54,894 nt of DNA from Acidovorax sp. (GTDB lineage Bacteria; Pseudomonadota; Gammaproteobacteria; Burkholderiales; Burkholderiaceae_C): positions 1-54,894 of the forward strand of contig NZ_JADHVT010000015.1 in the NCBI RefSeq assembly GCF_016783915.1. Reading direction: 5' to 3'. Below the pieces are notes generated by a model. The model was not told the DNA's origin. It saw only the letters and a list, made by a program, of their open reading frames with translations, and made no database searches. Below are positions 49,381-54,894 of this stretch, one piece after another. The number at the start of each line of letters is the position of its first letter. Position 1 is the first letter of the stretch. The position numbers were made by a program, and so were the translations under genes.

Positions 49381-50994
49381 TCAAGCAGCAACCGCCTCGG
49401 GCTGCACTACCTGCGCCTTGGCCCCTTCAGCCACCACTGGCATGCGGATCAGGTGGTCAAACGCGCTCAGTGCTGCCTTGGAGCCATCTCCTGCTGCAAT
49501 CACGATCTGCTTGAACGGCACCGTGGTGCAATCGCCCGCAGCAAACACGCCGGGGATGTTGGTGCGACCATGCGAGTCGACGATGATCTCGCCAAACTTC
49601 GACAGCTCCACCGTGCCCTTGAGCCATTCGGTGTTGGGCACGAGGCCGATCTGCACAAACACACCTTCCAGCTGCACTGTGTGCTCCACGTTGGTCGCGC
49701 GGTCCTTGTACTTGAGGCCGTTGACCTTGCCATCGGCGCCGGTGATCTCAGTCGTCTGCGCGTTCGTGTGAATGGTCACATTGGACAGGCTCTTGAGCTT
49801 GTTGACCAGCACGGCGTCGGCCTTGAGCTGGTCGGCAAACTCGATGAGCGTGACGTGGGCCACCACGCCAGCGAGGTCGATAGCCGCTTCCACACCGCTG
49901 TTACCGCCGCCGATCACCGACACGCGCTTGCCCTTGAACAGCGGGCCATCGCAGTGCGGGCAGTAGGCCACGCCCTTGTTCTTGTACTCGGCTTCGCCTG
50001 GCACGTTCACGTTGCGCCAGCGGGCGCCGGTGGACAGGATCACCGTCTTGGCCTTGAGCGAGCCGCCGTTGGCCAGCTGCACTTCGATCAAACCACCGGG
50101 CTGCGCGGCGGGGATGAGCTTATCGGCGCGCTGCAGGTTCATGATGTCCACGCCATAGGCGCGGGTGTGGGCTTCGAGCGCGGCGGCGAACTTGGGGCCG
50201 TCTGTTTCCAGCACCGAAATGTAGTTTTCGATCGCCAGCGTGTCGTTGACCTGGCCGCCAAAACGCTCGGCCGCCACGCCGGTACGGATGCCCTTGCGGG
50301 CGGCATACACAGCTGCTGCTGCGCCAGCGGGGCCACCACCGACGATGAGCACGTCATACGGGTCCTTGGCGCTGAGCTTGGCGGCTTCGCGGGCGGCGGA
50401 GCCGGTGTCCAGCTTTGCGACGATCTCTTCGATGGTCATGCGGCCCGAGCCGAACACCTGACCGTTCAGGAACACCATGGGCACGGCCATGATTTCGCGC
50501 TCGGTCACTTCCTGCCGGAAGGCACCGCCTTCGATCACGGTGGTCTTGATCTTCGGGTTGACGACGGCCATGAGCGACAGCGCCTGCACCACGTCCGGGC
50601 AGTTGTGGCAGGTCAGGCTCATGTAGACCTCGAAGTTGAAGTCGCCGTCCAGGGCCTTGATCGAATCGATCACGTCCTGCTCGACCTTGGGCGGGTGGCC
50701 GCCGGTCCACAGCAGGGCCAGCACCAGCGAGGTGAACTCGTGGCCCAGTGGCAGGCCAGCAAAACGCAGCGAGTTGGTGGCGCCCACGCGCTGCAGGCTG
50801 AACGATGGCTTGCGTGCATCGTTACCGTCGGTACGCAGGGTGATCTTGTCGCTGCGCAGCGATTGGATGGTCGTCAGCAGCTCGCGCATGTCGCGCGCTG
50901 TCTCGCTGTCGTCCAGGGAAGCCACCAGCTCAAACGGCTGCTGCACGCGCTCCAGATAGGCGGCGAGTTGGGTCTTGAGTTGTTCGTCGAGCAT
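49381..50994 (-). CDS. ahpF: Alkyl hydroperoxide reductase subunit F
   Basis: This 537-residue protein has a double thioredoxin-like N-domain with CHNC (Cys129, Cys132), an FAD domain start [21 protein letters not shown], and the redox pair CPHC (Cys345, Cys348) in the NADH-binding half. It passes electrons from NADH to AhpC. The ATG at 50994 has AAAGGAC upstream. It lies 163 bases after ahpC with an intrinsic terminator in between, so expression relative to ahpC is probably reduced. Confidence 0.95.
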   Translation of the reverse strand: MLDEQLKTQLAAYLERVQQPFELVASLDDSETARDMRELLTTIQSLRSDKITLRTDGNDARKPSFSLQRVGATNSLRFAGLPLGHEFTSLVLALLWTGGHPPKVEQDVIDSIKALDGDFNFEVYMSLTCHNCPDVVQALSLMAVVNPKIKTTVIEGGAFRQEVTEREIMAVPMVFLNGQVFGSGRMTIEEIVAKLDTGSAAREAAKLSAKDPYDVLIVGGGPAGAAAAVYAARKGIRTGVAAERFGGQVNDTLAIENYISVLETDGPKFAAALEAHTRAYGVDIMNLQRADKLIPAAQPGGLIEVQLANGGSLKAKTVILSTGARWRNVNVPGEAEYKNKGVAYCPHCDGPLFKGKRVSVIGGGNSGVEAAIDLAGVVAHVTLIEFADQLKADAVLVNKLKSLSNVTIHTNAQTTEITGADGKVNGLKYKDRATNVEHTVQLEGVFVQIGLVPNTEWLKGTVELSKFGEIIVDSHGRTNIPGVFAAGDCTTVPFKQIVIAAGDGSKAALSAFDHLIRMPVVAEGAKAQVVQPEAVAA

Positions 50995-51084
50995 GGTGGT
51001 GTCCTTTGAAATTCGAGTTGTGTTGTCTGGGAGGTTGAAGCCAAACGGGCTGCAGTTCAAGCCTGCATCTCAACTTCCGGGCGT

Positions 51085-51133
51085 AAAAAAGCCGGACGGC
51101 ACGGCGCACAGGCGCCATGACGGTGTCCGGCTT
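51085..51133 (-). terminator. Terminator/attenuator between ahpC and ahpF
   Basis: On the minus strand AAGCCGGAC pairs with GTCCGGCTT (51125-51133 with 51089-51097), followed by a T-run (A at 51085-51090 on the plus strand). An inner GGCGC/GCGCC stem strengthens it. It lies 23 bases after the ahpC stop. Confidence 0.85.
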
Positions 51134-51156
51134 CAGAGGCCGAGAAAAGCGAATGC

Positions 51157-51732
51157 TTAGATCTTGCCGACCAGGTCCAGCGAAGGCGTCAGGGTCTTGG
51201 CGCCTTCCTTCCACTTGGCGGGGCAAACTTGGCCAGGGTTGGCGGCGGTGAACTGGGCAGCCTTGAGCTTGCGCAGAGTTTCCGACACGTCGCGGGCGAT
51301 TTCGTTGGAGTGAATTTCCATGGTCTTGATCACACCATCGGGGTTGATCACGAACGTGCCACGCAGTGCCAGACCTTCTTCAGGAATGTGCACGCCGAAA
51401 GCGTTGGTCAGCTGGTGCGTTGGGTCGCCCACCAGGGGGAACTTGGCCTTGCCCACGGCGTCGGACGTTTCGTGCCACACCTTGTGCGAGAAGTGGGTGT
51501 CAGTGGTCACGATGTAGACCTCGGCACCGGCCTTCTGGAATTCAGCGTAGTTGTCGGCAGCGTCTTCGATTTCGGTGGGGCAGTTGAAGGTGAAGGCTGC
51601 AGGCATGAAGATCAGCACGGACCACTTGCCCTTCAGGCTGGCTTCGGTCACTTCGATGAATTCACCCTTGCCGTCACGGTTGACAAAAGCGGTGGTCTTG
51701 AAGGGCTGAACTTGCGTATTGATCAGGGACAT
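51157..51732 (-). CDS. ahpC: Alkyl hydroperoxide reductase subunit C (peroxiredoxin)
   Basis: This 191-residue typical 2-Cys peroxiredoxin has its peroxidatic Cys51 in AFTFNCPTEIED and its resolving Cys170 in NPGQVCPAKW. It reduces hydrogen peroxide and organic peroxides and is recharged by AhpF, the next gene. The ATG at 51732 follows AAAGGAAA. The 284-base gap upstream holds an AT-rich palindrome. Confidence 0.96.
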   Translation of the reverse strand: MSLINTQVQPFKTTAFVNRDGKGEFIEVTEASLKGKWSVLIFMPAAFTFNCPTEIEDAADNYAEFQKAGAEVYIVTTDTHFSHKVWHETSDAVGKAKFPLVGDPTHQLTNAFGVHIPEEGLALRGTFVINPDGVIKTMEIHSNEIARDVSETLRKLKAAQFTAANPGQVCPAKWKEGAKTLTPSLDLVGKI

Positions 51733-51803
51733 TGCTGTTTCCTTTGTGGTTGGTTGACTGAACAGGACTGAAGTTTAGGCATTTCTCAGCCATCAATCCA
51801 ATT

Positions 51804-51825
51804 AATTGATTGCATTGAATCAATT
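51804..51825. promoter_or_regulatory. Palindromic operator candidate upstream of ahpC
   Basis: AATTGATT (51804-51811) and AATCAATT (51818-51825) are perfect complements with a 6-base spacer. On the minus strand TTGGCA lies just upstream as a possible -35, which puts the palindrome between the promoter hexamers. OxyR, PerR-type or Fur/Irr-type control are all possible. Confidence 0.5.
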
Positions 51826-52016
51826 GCCAATTACTATACAACGCCCTGTGCGACCTCCCGATGACAACCCTGGTGCGCCACGGGGCACGCCGGATGTGAA
51901 CGCGAACGCCTCTCAGCATCACACGCAGCCCGCGCGCCGCCGCAGGGGCTTGCCTTGCGCTGCTGGATACGGGTCACGACAATCGACGCCCAATTCACAC
52001 ACTACAAGGAGTCCCC

Positions 52017-52493
52017 ATGAAAGGTGACGCACAGGTCATTGGCCATCTGCAGGCCCAGCTCAAGAACGAACTCACGGCCATCAACCAGTACTTCCTGCAC
52101 TACCGCATGCTCAAGCACTGGGGCTTCGACAAGCTGGCCAAGAAGGAATATTCAGAATCCATCGGCGAGATGAAGCATGCCGACTGGCTCATGGACCGCA
52201 TCTTCACGCTGGACGGCCTGCCCAACCTGCAGGACCTGGCCAAGATCCAGGTCGGCGAAGACGTGCCAGAGATCCTGGCCTGCGACCTGCGCGCCGAACA
52301 AGGTGCCCAAGCCACTATCAAGGATGGGATCGCCCACTGCGAAAGCGTGCGTGACTATGTATCGCGCGACCTGCTGCAAAAGATCCTGGACGACACCGAG
52401 GAGCACATCGACTTCCTCGAAACCCAGATCGACCTGATTGGCAAGGTAGGCCTGCAAAATTACCTGCAGTCGCAGATGGGCGATGTGGAGTAA
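52017..52493 (+). CDS. bfr: Bacterioferritin
   Basis: This 158-residue four-helix ferritin has haem-ligand Met52 and ferroxidase residues Glu18, Glu51, His54, Glu94 and His130. The usual Glu127 is Thr here (DDTEEHID). It stores iron as a 24-mer shell with haem between subunits. The ATG at 52017 has AAGGAG upstream. It is divergent from ahpC, which makes sense since free iron and peroxide are a joint hazard. A strong terminator follows. Confidence 0.94.
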   Translation: MKGDAQVIGHLQAQLKNELTAINQYFLHYRMLKHWGFDKLAKKEYSESIGEMKHADWLMDRIFTLDGLPNLQDLAKIQVGEDVPEILACDLRAEQGAQATIKDGIAHCESVRDYVSRDLLQKILDDTEEHIDFLETQIDLIGKVGLQNYLQSQMGDVE

Positions 52494-52540
52494 CGCCACG
52501 GATTCACCAGAATGGTCCACGAAAGCGGGCACAAAAAATC

Positions 52541-52566
52541 AAAACGGGCTTCGGCCCGTTTTTTTG
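52541..52566 (+). terminator. Intrinsic terminator after bfr
   Basis: AAAACGGGC pairs with GCCCGTTTT around a TTCG loop, followed by a run of T. The tetraloop is an especially stable one. Confidence 0.92.
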
Positions 52567-52669
52567 TGCCTGTGCGCTGCAGCTGTTGAGATGCCCCACC
52601 CGTGTTGCCATGCCCCCAGCAATCACGGGTTGTTGCAAGTGCACATCAACGGAAGAAAATTCCCGCAAC

Positions 52670-52688
52670 ACAAATGCGAATGCTTCTC
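52670..52688. promoter_or_regulatory. Fur-box-like site
   Basis: ACAAATGCGAATGCTTCTC matches the 19-base E. coli Fur consensus at about 12 positions by hand alignment. It lies 234 bases before the DUF3649-PepSY genes, so iron-limited expression is likely for them. Confidence 0.5.
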
Positions 52689-52921
52689 AACAAAAGTAGA
52701 ATGTCAGCCTACCACCAGCGGCCGGGTTCAGTGACACCCTGATTCCCGAGCCCGCCAGCAAGCCAGTCAGCCCGGCTCCAGCCGCCCGTTGCAGCCAGCG
52801 TTTGTGCGTTTTGTACCCACACACCTGTCTGGAGCTCTTTGCTGATGCCGCACCGTACGTCCCGCCCCTGCCTTGCGGGGCCCTTGCCCACATACACTCC
52901 CGGGTCTCCCCGGGCCCTGCC

Positions 52922-53230
52922 ATGAAGGCCACCCGCGTCAATGGACGCTACCGGCTGGCCATCACCTCCCGCGCCGTGGCGGCGATAGGGGGCGGCTACG
53001 CACTGGCGGCAGGCTTCTCGGCGGCGCTGTCGCTCCTGCTAGCGCAATGCATGCCCCGCGTTGAGGCTGTGCTCACGGCCACCATGCTCTCGTGGGTGGT
53101 GTATGCCACCGCCGCTGGCTGGGCTTTTTACACACGCACCGCCTGGGGCGCCTGGGGTGGCACGCTGCTGCCCGCACTGGTGCTGGGCGCCTGCGCCACG
53201 GCACCGCATTGGATGAAGGCAGCGGCATGA
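52922..53230 (+). CDS. DUF3649-like small membrane protein
   Basis: This 102-residue protein has about three hydrophobic segments (AAIGGGYALAAGFSAALSLLL, then TATMLSWVVYATAAGWAFY and GTLLPALVLGACA). It resembles the DUF3649 'iron uptake' proteins found beside PepSY genes and TonB-dependent siderophore receptors. The ATG at 52922 is chosen over an earlier in-frame start at 52802. Its TGA overlaps the next gene's ATG by four bases (ATGA). Confidence 0.72.
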   Translation: MKATRVNGRYRLAITSRAVAAIGGGYALAAGFSAALSLLLAQCMPRVEAVLTATMLSWVVYATAAGWAFYTRTAWGAWGGTLLPALVLGACATAPHWMKAAA

Positions 53231-54894
53231 CCAGCAGCACACTCCCCTCCCGTCCCCCGGCAGAACGTGCCCCTGCAGCCACCGTGGCCAGCACCGCGGC
53301 TGAAGCAGCACGCTCAACCAAGAAGCCCAAGGCGCCCAGCGACCGCGAAGGATTCCGCCAGGCCATGTCTTGGCTGCACACCTGGGCCGGATTGATCCTG
53401 GGCTGGCTGCTATTTGCAATCTTCCTGACCGGCACGCTGTCGTTCTTCAAGAACGAGTTCAACTTGTGGATGCGCCCCGAGATGCATGGACTGCAGCCGG
53501 TGGATGCCACCGATCCGCAGGTAGCGCAAAAAGCCCTGGACGCGCTGGTGCGCCGGGTGCCCAACGTCACGCAGTGGATCATGCACCTGCCCGACGACCG
53601 CGACCCCGCCGTCAACATCCTGTGGCGCGACACGGGCAATGGCCGCTTCGAAACGCTGCGCATGCACCCGCAGACCGGCGAGGCCATCGACACCCGCCAG
53701 ACGATGGGCGGCGACTTCTTCTACCGCTTTCACTTCGAGTTGCGCACCGCGCAAAAGGGCCGCTGGACCTTGCAGGGCCGCTGGGTGGTGGGCGTGGCCA
53801 CCATGCTGATGTTTGTGGCGCTGATCTCGGGCGTGATCACGCACCGCCGCATCTTCAAGGACTTCTTCACCTTCCGCCCCGCCAAGGGCGGGCAGCGCGC
53901 CTGGCTAGACGCGCACAACGTCACCGGCGTGCTGGTGCTGCCTTTCTATCTGATGATCACCTTCAGCGGGCTGATGATCTTCCACACGCTGTACATGCCT
54001 GCGGGCATTGCCACGGCCTACCAGGGTGAGAACGGCGTGGACTCCAACGCGTACTTTGCCGACCTGCAGGGCGAGAAGGCCGAAAGCCGCCCCCGGCGCG
54101 GCCCCGGCGACAAGGTGGAGCCCCTGCCCGCCATCGCCCTGCCGCCCATCCTGGCCGAGGCCCGCACCCGCTGGGACGGCGGGCGCATTGGCAGCGTGCA
54201 GGCACGCCGCGATGCCAAGGGCCGCGCCGTGGTCGAAGTCACCCGCCACGAGGGCGACCGCCTGCAATACCGCCCGCCGCGCCTGCTGTTTGATGCCCCC
54301 ACCGGCCAGTGGCTGGACCAGGCCGATGCCACCGGCCCTGCCGTCAAGACCTACGGCGTGCTGTACGGCCTGCACATGGCGCGGTTTGCCGATGTGGGCC
54401 TGCGCTGGGCGCTGTTTGGCTTTGGCGTGTTGGGCAGCCTGATGATCGCCACCGGCATGGTGCTGTGGTCGGTCAAGCGCAGCGCCAAGTCGCAGACGCA
54501 GGCCAGCCGCACAGGGATCGCCGCCAGTAAAGACAACAGGGCGGGCGTCGCACCCACCAAGGCGCCGTTTGGCGAGCGCCTGGTGGCAGCCATCAACATT
54601 GCCACGCTGGCGGGCCTGCCGCTGGCCTGCGGCGTGTACATCGCCTCCAACCGCCTGATCCCGCTGAACGCTGAGGGCCGGGCCGATGTGGAACTGGCCT
54701 GGTTCTTCAGCGCCTGGGGCCTGGCCCTGCTGTGGGCGCTGGCCCGCGCCGTGGTGCGGCCCAGCCGCATGGGCTGGTCGGTGCCGCTGGGCGCGGCGGG
54801 GCTGGTGTGGGCGCTGCTTCCTGTCATCAACGCCCTGACCACCCACACCCACCTCGGCGTCACGCTGCCGGCGGGCGAATGGGTGTGGGCCAGC
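53227..54894 (+). CDS. PepSY-domain membrane protein (3' end outside window)
   Basis: The 556 residues seen form a PepSY-associated TM protein. An N-terminal cytoplasmic tail (about 45 residues) precedes MSWLHTWAGLILGWLLFAIFLTGTLSFF. FHFELRTAQKGRW and WTLQGRWVVGVATMLMFVALISGVITHRRIFKDFFTFRP follow, then LDAHNVTGVLVLPFYLMITFSGLMIF. Conserved His residues in the helices may bind haem, as proposed for the FoxB/PiuB-like ferric-siderophore reductases. It is co-translated with the DUF3649 gene. The C-terminus is cut by the window. Confidence 0.86.
   Translation, partial: MTSSTLPSRPPAERAPAATVASTAAEAARSTKKPKAPSDREGFRQAMSWLHTWAGLILGWLLFAIFLTGTLSFFKNEFNLWMRPEMHGLQPVDATDPQVAQKALDALVRRVPNVTQWIMHLPDDRDPAVNILWRDTGNGRFETLRMHPQTGEAIDTRQTMGGDFFYRFHFELRTAQKGRWTLQGRWVVGVATMLMFVALISGVITHRRIFKDFFTFRPAKGGQRAWLDAHNVTGVLVLPFYLMITFSGLMIFHTLYMPAGIATAYQGENGVDSNAYFADLQGEKAESRPRRGPGDKVEPLPAIALPPILAEARTRWDGGRIGSVQARRDAKGRAVVEVTRHEGDRLQYRPPRLLFDAPTGQWLDQADATGPAVKTYGVLYGLHMARFADVGLRWALFGFGVLGSLMIATGMVLWSVKRSAKSQTQASRTGIAASKDNRAGVAPTKAPFGERLVAAINIATLAGLPLACGVYIASNRLIPLNAEGRADVELAWFFSAWGLALLWALARAVVRPSRMGWSVPLGAAGLVWALLPVINALTTHTHLGVTLPAGEWVWAS

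Larger units (their letters stand above)
52494..52921. other. Non-coding stretch between bfr and the DUF3649 gene
   Basis: This 428-base stretch holds the bfr terminator (52541-52566) and a Fur-box-like site (52670-52688). I see no convincing gene in the rest; the open frame from 52802 is only an extension of the 52922 gene. Confidence 0.6.

Overview
The window looks like chromosome of a betaproteobacterium of the Burkholderiales, most likely family Comamonadaceae (Acidovorax-like). The evidence is high GC, many Bug/TctC-type binding proteins, a long Lys/Ala-rich RpoD N-terminus, a Bfr of betaproteobacterial type, and a small dispersed hairpin repeat that resembles repeats I associate with Comamonadaceae genomes. 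The genus is inference. I saw no rRNA, tRNA, CRISPR array, prophage or transposase gene, and most genes are core or ordinary accessory functions.

Layout. 1-4.1 kb (minus strand): a tight housekeeping operon surE-pcm-nlpD-rluD, then scpB cut by the window start. 4.2-11.5 kb (plus): a quinone oxidoreductase, a soluble diguanylate cyclase, a Tat-exported PhoD-like phosphatase, a lipoprotein gamma-glutamyltransferase and a secreted hypothetical. 11.6-17 kb: a membrane PAS-GGDEF cyclase, a TSUP exporter, a PPOX flavoprotein, and an AhpD-like protein divergent from an AraC regulator. 17.2-21.7 kb (minus): an acyl-CoA synthetase, then a two-gene operon of a PotD-like binding protein and a membrane diguanylate cyclase. 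21.8-26.5 kb (plus): dnaG and rpoD, without the usual rpsU in front. 26.8-34 kb: a Bug receptor, a chemoreceptor, and a Bug/CaiB/HMG-CoA-lyase cluster divergent from its LysR regulator. 34.2-41.8 kb: a small winged-helix regulator, an FKBP isomerase, a hypothetical, a two-subunit Na+/solute symporter, and ppsA divergent from its regulator ppsR. 42-49.2 kb (minus): a czc-type heavy-metal RND efflux operon (czcI, czcC, Ig-like protein, czcB, czcA, second Ig-like protein). 49.4-54.9 kb: ahpC-ahpF with a terminator between them, bfr, and a Fur-box-preceded DUF3649-PepSY pair cut by the window end.

Themes. Three diguanylate cyclases with different sensory parts lie within 15 kb; all keep the RxxD inhibitory site and none has an EAL domain. 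Iron, metal and peroxide functions (czc, ahpCF, bfr, PepSY) are adjacent. The observations I rate highest are the PotD-like/GGDEF pair (NspS-MbaA-like layout), at least seven copies of the intergenic hairpin repeat, a 21-bp perfect hairpin before a Bug gene, the two related Ig-like His-rich proteins flanking the RND genes, and a compact cluster that could take up and cleave an HMG-like acid.
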